The position numbers and the translations under genes were made by a program. Below the pieces are notes generated by a model, which was not told the origin of the DNA, did no database searches, and saw nothing but the letters and a program-made list of their open reading frames with translations. 64,000 bases of DNA from Phenylobacterium sp. NIBR 498073 (GTDB lineage Bacteria; Pseudomonadota; Alphaproteobacteria; Caulobacterales; Caulobacteraceae): positions 1,984,001 through 2,048,000 of the forward strand of contig NZ_CP114599.1 in NCBI RefSeq assembly GCF_027286305.1. The letters run 5' to 3'. The first letter of the stretch is position 1. Every line of letters starts with the position of its first letter. Shown one piece after another: positions 17,903-26,400 of the stretch.

Positions 17903-18448
17903 ATGAAGCCTGCGCGCACCCGGGCCATCTACGCCGGCTCGTTCGACCCGATCACCCTCGGGCACCTCGACATCATCCAGAAGGCGCTGCTGACCTTCGA
18001 CGTCGTGCACGTGGCGGTGGGGATCAATCCGCTCAAGGCCGGGCTGTTCAGCGTCGAGGAGCGTCTCGACCTGATCGCCCAGTCGGTGATGGACCTCGAC
18101 CTGACCGGGCAGGGGACCCGCAACCTGCCGCCCGAGGTCGAGGTCGGCGCCTTCCAGGGCGAGAGCGTCATCAAGTACGCCCACCGCGTCGGCGCCACCC
18201 ACATCGTCCGGGGCCTGCGCCAGTCCTCCGACTTCGACGACGAGTTCCGCTATCACGGCATTCTCGGCCGGCTGGACCCGAACATGCCGATGATCCACAT
18301 CATCTGCCGCGAGACCTTCCTGCACGTCAGCTCCAGCACCGCGCGCGAACTGGCCAGCCTCGGCGAAGATGTCTCGTGGCTCGTCACCCCCAGCGTCGAG
18401 CGGGCCCTACGGGCGAAATTCGGCGAGCGGGCGCAGGCGGGGACCTGA
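17903..18448 (+). CDS. coaD: Pantetheine-phosphate adenylyltransferase
   Basis: This 181-residue protein catalyses the fourth step of coenzyme A synthesis, making dephospho-CoA. The nucleotidyltransferase signature AGSFDPITLGHLDI (containing the T-x-GH pair) is at residues 11-24, RGLRQSSDFDDEF forms the pantetheine and ATP region, and FLHVSSSTARELASLGEDV is the C-terminal phosphate loop. It is about 15-20 residues longer than many CoaD proteins. ATG 17903 is chosen as the start because it aligns with the family N-terminus. A divergent CoaD paralogue remains possible. Confidence 0.87.
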   Translation: MKPARTRAIYAGSFDPITLGHLDIIQKALLTFDVVHVAVGINPLKAGLFSVEERLDLIAQSVMDLDLTGQGTRNLPPEVEVGAFQGESVIKYAHRVGATHIVRGLRQSSDFDDEFRYHGILGRLDPNMPMIHIICRETFLHVSSSTARELASLGEDVSWLVTPSVERALRAKFGERAQAGT

Positions 18449-18467
18449 AAATCCGGATTGCGAGAGA

Positions 18468-18950
18468 CTAGCCCAGCCGCAGCCGCACCGGATCCAGCTC
18501 AGTGCGCGGCGCATAGTGGTCGCCCAGCAGCCGGCTGCCCTCGACCGACAGGCCGACGGGGATGACGATCTCGCCCGACGGCTCGGTGGTCATCGCCGCC
18601 AGGTCCAGCCGGGCGACCTCGACGCGATAGTCGCGCTTGGCGGTGTCGGCGACGGTCAGCGCCGCGCCCTTGTCATCGACCTCGATGGCCGGGTCGGCCA
18701 GGAACACCGACAGCATGCCGCCATGGGCCTGGAACTTCACTTCGCCGGTGAACCCGCCGCGGCCCTGCAGCTTGCCCTCGGCGTCCAGCGCCAGGTCGCC
18801 GTCCGCGGCGGCGAACACGAACGCCCCGTCCTCGGTCTGCTGCGCGCCGGCCCCGACCTCGGTCGTGCCGCCAGCCATGCCGACATAATTGCGGAAGCTC
18901 TGCTTCACGCCCCATTGCAGCGACGTCGCCGGCTTAATCTGGTCGCTCAT
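18468..18950 (-). CDS. HtaA domain-containing protein
   Basis: The 160-residue protein consists of one HtaA-like domain. LQWGVKQSFRNYV is near the start, GFTGEVKFQAHGGMLSVFLA is in the middle with AIEVDDKGAAL after it, and TELDPVRLRLG is at the end. HtaA domains bind haem in actinobacterial haem uptake. Here there is no signal peptide or anchor, so the location is unclear. ATG 18950 has GGAGGGAG upstream. It diverges from a PchR-like AraC regulator and a TonB receptor, suggesting haem or iron handling (inference). Confidence 0.75.
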   Translation of the reverse strand: MSDQIKPATSLQWGVKQSFRNYVGMAGGTTEVGAGAQQTEDGAFVFAAADGDLALDAEGKLQGRGGFTGEVKFQAHGGMLSVFLADPAIEVDDKGAALTVADTAKRDYRVEVARLDLAAMTTEPSGEIVIPVGLSVEGSRLLGDHYAPRTELDPVRLRLG

Positions 18951-19090
18951 CGACGACTCCCTCCCCATACCGAGCCCGGAAAGTAACATCTCTCGCCAAA
19001 CCCGCAGCGGTTGCTTGCCGGTGTCGTGACAATTCCTTTGCGGTGCGACAGGTTGCCGGCCGCCGGCCATGGGGCCGGCGCGGGGTGGGT

Positions 19091-20089
19091 ATGGTCGACC
19101 TTCTGTCGTCGCGCGCCGAGGTTCGCGACATCTATGACGGGTTCAACGGACGCGTGGCCGACGGCCCGCGCGCGCCGCGCCATGGGCCGGCCTCCGCCCG
19201 CCTGCCGGTCGAGCGCGGCGCCGGGCACTGGGACGTGGTGCGGCTCTACGACTACCTGCTCGTCTGCGTCGCCGACAGCAGCTACGACGACCACTACACC
19301 CTGCCGATCCGCGCGCCCGAGGACTTGGTCTCCCTGCGCTTCGTGCTGGCCGGCGGCATCGGCGTGCACGACGGCGGGCCCAATGCGGTGCGGGTCGAGA
19401 AGGGCTATGCCTCGGTGCTGACCTTGCCGGCCGGGCGCGACTATGACCTGCACATTCATGGCCGCGAGCGACTGGCCTCGCTGACGCTGCATTTCCACGC
19501 CGGCAATCTGGCGCGGATCATGGGGCTGGAGCCGGACGAACTGCCCAAGCTGCTGCGCGACCTCGATCGCACGGGGCAGGGGTTCAACCACCTGGGCATG
19601 CGCCTCACCCCGGCCATGCACAGCGCCGTCGGCGACATCGTCGGGGCCTCGTTCAAGGGCAATCTGCGCCAGCGTTATCTCGAGGCCAAGGTCATGGAGA
19701 TGTTGTGCCTGCTGGTCGACACGGTCGAGAGCAGCGAGCAGGGGCCGCGTGCAGCCTCGCCGGGGCGGCGCAGCGAACGCGACAGCCTCTACCAGGCGCG
19801 CGAGATCCTGATGGCTGAGTTCGCCGACCCGCCGACCATCGAGGCCCTGGCCCGCCGCGTCGGCCTCAACCGCACCAAGCTGCAGGGCGGTTTCAAGGAG
19901 ACCTTCGGGGCGACGGTCTTCGACTTCTGCCAGGGGCGGCGCATGGAGCGGGCCAAGGACCTGCTGCGCGAGGGCGCCATGACCATCGCCGAAATCGCCG
20001 AATCGGTGGGCTACGAACACCCGACCAACTTCACCGCCGCGTTCCGCCGCCGGTTCAACGCCGCGCCCAAGGACTTCCGCCGAAGGTAG
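19091..20089 (+). CDS. AraC family regulator, PchR-like
   Basis: A 332-residue regulator with a C-terminal double helix-turn-helix of about 100 residues: LYQAREILMAEFADPPTIEA, LARRVGLNRTKLQGGFKETF, and MTIAEIAESVGYEHPTNFTAAFRRRF. The arrangement of the first helix-turn-helix (NRTKLQGGFKETFG) is typical of the PchR-like group, whose members often sense ferric siderophores to activate TonB receptor genes. The N-terminal half is a variable ligand domain. The receptor gene begins 176 bases downstream in the same direction and is the likely target. Confidence 0.9.
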   Translation: MVDLLSSRAEVRDIYDGFNGRVADGPRAPRHGPASARLPVERGAGHWDVVRLYDYLLVCVADSSYDDHYTLPIRAPEDLVSLRFVLAGGIGVHDGGPNAVRVEKGYASVLTLPAGRDYDLHIHGRERLASLTLHFHAGNLARIMGLEPDELPKLLRDLDRTGQGFNHLGMRLTPAMHSAVGDIVGASFKGNLRQRYLEAKVMEMLCLLVDTVESSEQGPRAASPGRRSERDSLYQAREILMAEFADPPTIEALARRVGLNRTKLQGGFKETFGATVFDFCQGRRMERAKDLLREGAMTIAEIAESVGYEHPTNFTAAFRRRFNAAPKDFRRR

Positions 20090-20265
20090 CGGCGCGGGGG
20101 CGCTGCACCTGAAGTTGCCGGTTTCCCGCGACTGATTGCATCGCGCATCAGAATGGCTGCTTGGCGCATCATTCGCAGAAGCGTCACACGCCTATGTTCC
20201 GCCCTCGAATTTTGCGCGCGCCGGCTGGAGCAGCGTGCGCGTCTGCCATTCGGGAGGGGATTCCT

Positions 20266-22482
20266 ATGACCATGAGCACCAAGACGCGCCTGCTGGCCGC
20301 GTCGGTTCTGATCTCGGCGACGGCGCTGACCGCCGCGCCGTCCTACGCGCAGTCCGCGCGCGACAGCGCGGTCGTCGACGAGCTGGTCGTCACCGCCCGC
20401 AAGCGTACCGAAAGCGTGCTCGACGTGCCGATGAGCATCAACGTCGTCGGCGAGCAGGCGATGCAGAACATGGGCGCCGAAAGCTACACGGCGCTGCTGG
20501 GTTCGGTTCCCAGCCTGACCGCCTATCAGAACGGCCCGGGCCGCACGCGTCTGTCGATCCGCGGCGTCACCAACGGCGGCGGCAACGACAACGACACCCA
20601 GAACCAGGAAACCGTCGGCATCTACATCGACGAAATCCCGATCTCGATGGGCGCCCTGAACCCGGAACTGGCGCTGTTCGACCTGGAGCGCGTCGAAGTG
20701 CTGCGCGGCCCGCAGGGCACGCTCTACGGCGCCGGCTCGATGACCGGCACCGTGCGGATGATCACCCACCGCCCGCAGTTCAACACCTTCGAAGGCAAGG
20801 CCGAGTACGGCGTGTCGAGCGTCAACGAGGGCGGCGACGGCTTCTCGCTGAAGGGCCTGCTCAACGTGCCGGTGGTCAACGACCGCATCGCGATCCGCGC
20901 CTCGGGCTACTACACCAAGACCCCGGGCTACATCGACAACGTCACGACCGGCGAAAAGGACGTCAACGACGGTCTGGCCCGCGGCGGCCGCGTCGAGGCC
21001 CGCTTCCAGGTCACCGACGACTTCACCGCCGACCTCTCGTACTTCAAGCACCACTACAAGGACGGCGGCCGTCCCGAGGATCTGGAGCGCGTGCCGGGCC
21101 TTGGCCGCGATTACACCTCGGCCGACGGCTACGACGATAAGCTCGACATCTACAACCTGACCCTGAACTACGACCTGGGCTTTGCGAACCTGGTCTCGTC
21201 GACCTCGTATTTCGACCGCACCACGGTCAACAAGCGCTCGCTGGACGGCCTGCTGTCGGTGTTCCCCGGCGTCAAGCCCAGCCCGCTGGTCGACACCACG
21301 GATTCGACCTACTTCGCCCAGGAAATCCGCCTGGCCTCGCAGGGCGACGGTCCGTTCAGCTGGGTCGTCGGCGCCTTCGCCGACAAGAAGGACATCTACT
21401 ATCTGAACACCGTCCCGGTGCCGGGCTTCGACGCCGCCATGGGCATCAACTCGAACGATTTCGGCGCGCCCAAGGACAATCCCTACTGGGGCTACGACGA
21501 CCTCGAGGTGAAGACCTACGCCCTGTTCGGCGAGCTGACCTACGAGATCGGCAAGTTCAGCGTCACCGGCGGCCTGCGCTACTTCAACTGGGAACAGAAG
21601 TACAAGCTCTACGCCTCGGGCTTCTTCAACGGCGCGATCCCCAGCGACCCGCCGCGCCGCACGTCCAAGGAAGACGGCTTCAATCCGAAGTTCAACGTCT
21701 CCTATGACCTGAACGACGACTTCATGGTCTACGCCCAGGCCGCCCGCGGCTTCCGCTACGGCGGCATCAACACCCCGGTGCCGCAGGATGTCTGCGCCGC
21801 CGAGCTGGCCGACTTCACCCGCACCGGCACCGACCCGAACACCTTCGCGGCCGACAAGGTCTGGAACTACGAAGTCGGCGGCAAGGGCTCGTTCGCCGAC
21901 GGCCGTGTTCGCGTCAACGGCGCCTATTTCCACCTGGTGTGGGACGACATGCAGACCCAGCGCCGCCTCGACTGCGGCTTCGGGTTCCGCGAGAACGTCG
22001 GCGGCGCGACCAGCGACGGCGTCGAACTGGAAGTCACCGCCAACCCGATCCAAGGCCTGACCCTGACCGCCGGCGGCGCCTACATCGACTCCAAGCTCTC
22101 GACCGACGTGAAGAACCTCAAGGCCAAGGAAGGCGACAAGGCGCCGTTCGTGCCCGAGTTCACCTTCAGCGGCTCGGCCGAGTATGTGTTCCCGGTCAGC
22201 GACGACCTCGACGCGTTCGTCTACGCCGGCTACCAGTACATGGGCGAGCGCTTCACCGAGTTCAGCCCGCAGCTGAGCACCTACCGCAAGATGGACGCCT
22301 ATAACGTCGTCAACCTGCGCGCGGGCCTGACCCACGAGGGTGTCGAGTTCTCGGTCTACGCGAACAACGCCCTCGACAGCCGCGGCGTGATCCGCGCGCT
22401 GCCGGCCAGCCCGTTCGATCCCGAGGCGCGCATCCGCATCGTGCCGCGCACCGTCGGGGCTAACATCCGGGTGGCGTTCTAA
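20266..22482 (+). CDS. TonB-dependent outer-membrane receptor
   Basis: This 738-residue receptor has a signal peptide ending in PSYAQS and then a TonB box-like segment (VDELVVTARKRTES). The plug domain contains DVPMSINVVGEQAM, RLSIRGVTNGGG, VGIYIDEIP and LERVEVLRGPQGTLYGAGSM. A C-terminal barrel ends in an aromatic residue (ANIRVAF). The type resembles the large ochre-like group of Caulobacterales receptors for iron complexes, vitamins or sugars; the ligand is unknown. ATG 20266 has GGGAGGGGA upstream. The PchR-like gene before it suggests iron regulation. Confidence 0.95.
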   Translation: MTMSTKTRLLAASVLISATALTAAPSYAQSARDSAVVDELVVTARKRTESVLDVPMSINVVGEQAMQNMGAESYTALLGSVPSLTAYQNGPGRTRLSIRGVTNGGGNDNDTQNQETVGIYIDEIPISMGALNPELALFDLERVEVLRGPQGTLYGAGSMTGTVRMITHRPQFNTFEGKAEYGVSSVNEGGDGFSLKGLLNVPVVNDRIAIRASGYYTKTPGYIDNVTTGEKDVNDGLARGGRVEARFQVTDDFTADLSYFKHHYKDGGRPEDLERVPGLGRDYTSADGYDDKLDIYNLTLNYDLGFANLVSSTSYFDRTTVNKRSLDGLLSVFPGVKPSPLVDTTDSTYFAQEIRLASQGDGPFSWVVGAFADKKDIYYLNTVPVPGFDAAMGINSNDFGAPKDNPYWGYDDLEVKTYALFGELTYEIGKFSVTGGLRYFNWEQKYKLYASGFFNGAIPSDPPRRTSKEDGFNPKFNVSYDLNDDFMVYAQAARGFRYGGINTPVPQDVCAAELADFTRTGTDPNTFAADKVWNYEVGGKGSFADGRVRVNGAYFHLVWDDMQTQRRLDCGFGFRENVGGATSDGVELEVTANPIQGLTLTAGGAYIDSKLSTDVKNLKAKEGDKAPFVPEFTFSGSAEYVFPVSDDLDAFVYAGYQYMGERFTEFSPQLSTYRKMDAYNVVNLRAGLTHEGVEFSVYANNALDSRGVIRALPASPFDPEARIRIVPRTVGANIRVAF

Positions 22483-22489
22483 AACTATG

Positions 22490-22513
22490 GGCCGGCGGGG
22501 CGACCCGCCGGCC
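22490..22513 (+). terminator. Hairpin after TonB receptor gene
   Basis: GGCCGGCGGG-GCGA-CCCGCCGGCC, a perfect 10-bp stem with a tetraloop, lies eight bases after the stop. A run of eight A bases follows further on but there is no U-tract. Confidence 0.7.
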
Positions 22514-22544
22514 TCTCGACTGAAAAAAAAGGGGAGGGGCCGCC

Positions 22545-23168
22545 TTGGCTGTGAAACTCGCTCGACGCGCCATGCTGGGCGCGGCTCTCACCCTGGCGAT
22601 GGCGGGCTGCGCGCTCGCCGCGCCGGCGACGCCGGTGGTGATGACCACCGATCTCGGCGTCGTGGAGTTGGAGCTCTACCCGGACAAGGCTCCGGTCACG
22701 GTCGCCAACTTCCTGCGCTACGTCGACGAGGGCCGCTTCGACGGGGCGACCTTCTACCGCGTGGTTCGCGCCGGGACCGACCCGAACCCCAAGGCGCCGA
22801 TCCAGGTGATCCAGGGCGGCATCGACAGCGACGCCCACCGCGGCCAGATGCTGCTGCCGATCGCCCACGAGACCACCGCCAGGAGCGGCCTGTCCCACAC
22901 CGACGGCGTCATCTCGATGGCCCGCGACGGTCCCGGCAGCGCGACCTCCGAGTTCTTCATCACGGTCGGCGACAACACCAGCCTCGACTTCTGCGGCGCG
23001 CGCAATCCCGATGGCCAGGGCTACGCCGCCTTCGGCCGGGTGACGCACGGCATGGACGTCGTCCGCAGGATCCAGGCCCAGCCCTCGGACGCCCCGACGC
23101 CGGTCACCTTCGTAAAGGGACAGATTCTGGAACGTCCCGTCGAAATCCTGTCGATACGGCGCAAATAG
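22545..23168 (+). CDS. Peptidyl-prolyl cis-trans isomerase, cyclophilin-type lipoprotein
   Basis: The 207-residue exported cyclophilin assists folding at proline bonds in the periplasm. A lipoprotein signal with lipobox MAGC is at about residues 19-22. The cyclophilin core includes VELELYPDKAPVTVANFLRY, FYRVVR, SMARDGPGSATSEFFI and AFGRVTHGMDVVRRI. TTG 22545 follows GGGGAGGGG; GTG 22551 is the alternative. The next gene begins 10 bases after the stop and is probably co-transcribed. Confidence 0.92.
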   Translation: MAVKLARRAMLGAALTLAMAGCALAAPATPVVMTTDLGVVELELYPDKAPVTVANFLRYVDEGRFDGATFYRVVRAGTDPNPKAPIQVIQGGIDSDAHRGQMLLPIAHETTARSGLSHTDGVISMARDGPGSATSEFFITVGDNTSLDFCGARNPDGQGYAAFGRVTHGMDVVRRIQAQPSDAPTPVTFVKGQILERPVEILSIRRK

Positions 23169-23178
23169 GAGCCCGAAC

Positions 23179-23610
23179 GTGAACCGCAGCGCACTTTCCG
23201 CCATCGCCCTGACGATGGCTCTGATCGCCGGTCCGGCTCTCGCCGACGACCGCGCCGACGTCGCCAAGGTGCTGGCCGACGCCAGCGCCGGCTGGAGCCG
23301 CGGCGAGCTGGACACCTTCATGGCCAGCTACGAAAAAGCCCCGCAAATCAACTATGTTAGCGGCGGAAAGGTCATCCAGGGCTATGACGCGATCCGGGCC
23401 ATGTACGCGCCGCGTTTCGCCGACCCGAAGGCCATGCCGCAGCTCTCGACCGAGGTCGTCGACTTCGATCCGCTGGGCGCCGACTACGCCGCCGTGATCG
23501 GCAGGTTCAATCTCGCCATGCCGAATGGCGAGAAGGCCACGGGGCTGTTCAGCCTAGTGTTCCACAAGACCGCCGAGGGCTGGCAGATCGTCTCCGATCA
23601 CTCCGGCTGA
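23179..23610 (+). CDS. Secreted SnoaL-like / DUF4440 protein
   Basis: A 143-residue protein with a signal peptide (ending PALADD) and a cone-shaped NTF2-like domain. VLADASAGWSRGELDTFMAS, VIQGYDAIRAMYAPRF and LVFHKTAEGWQIVSDHSG fit the SnoaL/DUF4440 pattern. The start is GTG 23179 with AGGAG upstream. The substrate is unknown. The last 13 bases overlap the convergent DsbA-like gene. Confidence 0.85.
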   Translation: MNRSALSAIALTMALIAGPALADDRADVAKVLADASAGWSRGELDTFMASYEKAPQINYVSGGKVIQGYDAIRAMYAPRFADPKAMPQLSTEVVDFDPLGADYAAVIGRFNLAMPNGEKATGLFSLVFHKTAEGWQIVSDHSG

Positions 23611-24287
23611 GGCTTGAGCGGCCCGGCCTTTCGAGCCCGGGCCACCGCCTTCTCCAGGGCCGCGTCGTCCAGCCCGCCCTGCAGGAGGTGAGGACCGACC
23701 AGATAGGCCGGCGTGCCCTTCAGGCCGAGGCCGAAGGCCTGATTGGCGTGTGCTGCGAGCTGGCGCTCTATCTCTTTGTCATATTGCACTAAATCGGCCT
23801 CCAATCGGGCCGGGTCGAGCCCCGCGTCGGCGGCGATCCGGCGGACCTCGGCCGGGGTCAGCGGGGCGTTGTCGGCCATCAGCGCGCGATGCATGGCGAG
23901 GTACTTGCCCTGCCGCTCGGCGGCCAGCGCCGCCCGGGCCGCGATCGTCGACTGCTCGCCCAGGATCGGCCAGTCCTTGTAGTGGACCCGCACCTTGGGA
24001 TCGCGCGCGACCAACCGCTCCAGCGCCGGATCGGTCCGACGGCAGATCGGGCAGCGATAGTCGGTGAACAGCACCACCACCACGTCGGCGTCGGCCGGCC
24101 CGACCCGCGGCGTGCCGGCGTCGTCCAGAACGCCGGCGACCACCGGCGTCCGTTCCAGCGCGAGCGCTGGCGGCGGGCGGTTCTGCAGGACGAAGGTGAT
24201 CGCCAGGCCGACCACGACGGCGATAGCCAGGACACGCCGCGGATGCGCGTCGGCCCAGTCGGCGAGGGAATCGAAAAGCCGCTTCAT
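23598..24287 (-). CDS. DsbA family thioredoxin-like protein, membrane anchored
   Basis: The 229-residue thiol-disulfide protein has an N-terminal anchor helix (RVLAIAVVVGLAITFVLQ) and a DsbA-like thioredoxin fold in the periplasm. The active site is FTDYRCPICRRTDP and the cis-proline loop is LKGTPAYLVG. HYKDWPILGEQS is typical of the DsbA/Com1/ScsC group (thioredoxin_4). It probably oxidises or isomerises periplasmic proteins. No DsbB gene is adjacent. Confidence 0.92.
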   Translation of the reverse strand: MKRLFDSLADWADAHPRRVLAIAVVVGLAITFVLQNRPPPALALERTPVVAGVLDDAGTPRVGPADADVVVVLFTDYRCPICRRTDPALERLVARDPKVRVHYKDWPILGEQSTIAARAALAAERQGKYLAMHRALMADNAPLTPAEVRRIAADAGLDPARLEADLVQYDKEIERQLAAHANQAFGLGLKGTPAYLVGPHLLQGGLDDAALEKAVARARKAGPLKPQPE

Positions 24288-24335
24288 GGGACCGGCCTAG
24301 TGGCGTGCAGGGTGGGCGTCCAGGCGCGAGCGGCG

Positions 24336-24515
24336 CTAGACTTTCCGGTCTAGCACGTGATCGACATCCCGCGCCTCGATGGCGCGAACGTCCTTGCGCC
24401 ATAGTCGGGCGCGATAGGCCCGCCCGCTGGCCCGCAGGTCGCCCAGCAAGACGGCTCCGATCTCGCGCGGCGGCGGTCGGATCGGCGGCGAGGGGGGCTG
24501 ATGTTGGGGGTTCAT
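24336..24515 (-). CDS. Small hypothetical protein
   Basis: A 59-residue protein, MNPQHQPPSPPIRPPPREIG onwards, with a proline-rich N-terminus and a basic helical second half (RAYRARLWRKDVRAIEARDV). The start is ATG 24515 with no clear Shine-Dalgarno. It lies between the LysR gene and the DsbA-like gene, all on the minus strand. I do not recognise the family. Confidence 0.5.
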   Translation of the reverse strand: MNPQHQPPSPPIRPPPREIGAVLLGDLRASGRAYRARLWRKDVRAIEARDVDHVLDRKV

Positions 24516-24570
24516 GCTTGTTGAACGTCGTCGCATCCCTTGTGGTTCTTGGGATGGTGAACGTGGGGCG

Positions 24571-25452
24571 CTAGCCGCCGTCCAGCTCCGCCGCCAGCCA
24601 GTCGAGAAACACCTGCGCCTGCGGCGACAGCGGTCGGGTCCGGTGAGGAATGGCCGCGAAGCCGTCGGCAAAGGGCGCGAACCCGGCCACGGCGACGAGC
24701 CGTCCGGCGGCGAGGTCGGCGTTCGCCAGCCGCCGCTCGGCCACCGCCACGCCCATGCCGGCGACCGCGGCCTGCAGGCAGAGGTGCGTGTGCGGAAAGC
24801 TGATCTGCGCCAGGGCGTCCATCGACAGGCCGGAGAGCTGGCTCCACAGCGCCCAGGCCCCGGCGGTGTGGTCATGCACGATGCGTCGTCCGACGCGCAG
24901 GGCCCCGTCGCGCCGCTCGATCGGATAGCCGGGGGCCGCTACCGGTCCGAACTGCGCGTCGGCGATGCGGACGGCGCGGGCGTGGTCCTCCGGCGGATAG
25001 GCGCTGCGGTCCCACAGGATCACCAGGTCGGCGTCGCGGTCCTCACGCATTTCCTTGGCTGAGGTCATCGAGAGCTGCAGCCGCACCTGCGGGTGCAATT
25101 CGGAAAAGCGCGATAGATGCGGAACCAGCCAGCCCATGGCGAAGCTGGCGCTGCAGGCGATGCGCAGGGCCGGGGCGCGGGCCTCGCGCACGACCTCGGC
25201 ATAAGCCTGGCCAAGATCGTCGAACGCGCGGCCGACCGCCTGCGCCAGCTGTCGGCCGGCGGCGTTGGGCTGCAGGCCGGTGCCGACCTTGTCGAACAGC
25301 GGCGCGCCGGCGTCCGCGCGCAGGGCCTGCAACTGCTTGCTCACCGCGCCATGGGTGCGGCCCAGTTCCTCGGCGGCGCGGCTGACCGAGCCCAATCTGG
25401 CGACGGCCTCGAAGGCGCGCAGGGCGGCTAGCGGCGGCAGGCGTGGGCGCAT
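24571..25452 (-). CDS. LysR family transcriptional regulator
   Basis: This 293-residue regulator carries the LysR winged helix at the N-terminus: LPPLAALRAFEAVARLGSVS, RAAEELGRTHGAVSKQLQAL, then PLFDKVGTGLQPNAAGRQL. The GcvA-like effector domain (LRIACSASFAMGWLVPHLSR, and GMGVAVAERRLA later) follows. GcvA-type regulators often control amino acid or beta-lactamase genes. It diverges from the methyltransferase gene at 25573. The start ATG 25452 aligns with the family. Confidence 0.92.
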   Translation of the reverse strand: MRPRLPPLAALRAFEAVARLGSVSRAAEELGRTHGAVSKQLQALRADAGAPLFDKVGTGLQPNAAGRQLAQAVGRAFDDLGQAYAEVVREARAPALRIACSASFAMGWLVPHLSRFSELHPQVRLQLSMTSAKEMREDRDADLVILWDRSAYPPEDHARAVRIADAQFGPVAAPGYPIERRDGALRVGRRIVHDHTAGAWALWSQLSGLSMDALAQISFPHTHLCLQAAVAGMGVAVAERRLANADLAAGRLVAVAGFAPFADGFAAIPHRTRPLSPQAQVFLDWLAAELDGG

Positions 25453-25572
25453 GGCGTGGCGGCCTTGATGTTGAATTTTCCTCACACATAGCACGACCCG
25501 AACTCGACTTTACCCATCTGGGGTGAGGATTGGATGTTCGGGTATCGAGATCGACGTGAGGATAAGTGACAG

Positions 25573-26331
25573 ATGGCGGTTGGCGGGGATGTTGACTACG
25601 AGCGAACCGGGACCGGCTACGGCGCACAGCGCCGGCCCGATCCGGTGTTGGCGGCGCGCATCCGCCGTGCCCTGGGACCGGTGCGGACCGTGCTCAACGT
25701 CGGGGCGGGAACCGGGTCTTACGAGCCGCAGGACCGCCATGTGCTGGCGATCGAGCCCTCGGCGGTGATGCGGGCCCAGCGGCGGCCAGACGCCGGCCTG
25801 GCGATCGAGGGCTTCGCCGAGGCGCTCCCACTCGACGACGACAGCGTCGATGCGGCGATGGCGGTGGCCACCGTCCACCAGTGGCGCGACCTGGCCAAGG
25901 GGCTGGCGGAGCTGCGGCGCGTGGCGCGTGGGCCGGTGGTGGTCGCCGCCTTCGACGGATCGGTGCTGTCGCAATGGTGGCTGAACGACTACGCGCCCGA
26001 GCTGCTGGCCGCCGAGCAGAAACGCTATCCCGAGATCGCGGCGATCGTGCGGGGCCTGGGCGGCCAGGTAAGCGTCGAGACCGTGCCCATCGCCGCCGAT
26101 TGCCCGGACGGGATCACCGAGGCCTTCTACGCCCGGCCCGAGCGTTTGCTGGACCCGGCGGTGCGGCGCGCCCAGTCCTCCTGGGGCTTCGTGGGACCAG
26201 ATGTCGAGCCGCGGTTCGTCGCCGCCCTGTCGGCGGACCTGGCCTCGGGCGCGTGGGACGCCCGCTACGGCCATTGGCGTAACATGGCGACCTATGACGG
26301 ATCGCGCCGGCTGATCGTCTCGCGACCATAG
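25573..26331 (+). CDS. Class I SAM-dependent methyltransferase
   Basis: A 252-residue protein with motif I VLNVGAGTGSYEP, the acidic motif II VLAIEPSAVM, and ALPLDDDSVDAAMAVATVHQW as motifs III-IV of a UbiE/Methyltransf_11 fold. The acceptor is unknown. The divergent LysR regulator 120 bases away could control it. ATG 25573 is the start. Confidence 0.88.
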   Translation: MAVGGDVDYERTGTGYGAQRRPDPVLAARIRRALGPVRTVLNVGAGTGSYEPQDRHVLAIEPSAVMRAQRRPDAGLAIEGFAEALPLDDDSVDAAMAVATVHQWRDLAKGLAELRRVARGPVVVAAFDGSVLSQWWLNDYAPELLAAEQKRYPEIAAIVRGLGGQVSVETVPIAADCPDGITEAFYARPERLLDPAVRRAQSSWGFVGPDVEPRFVAALSADLASGAWDARYGHWRNMATYDGSRRLIVSRP

Positions 26332-26400
26332 GGAAGGGGCCGTCTTGCGCCTGCCGCGAACCGCTATGTAGGCTGCTGCGTCAACGCCGGGAGCCATCGC

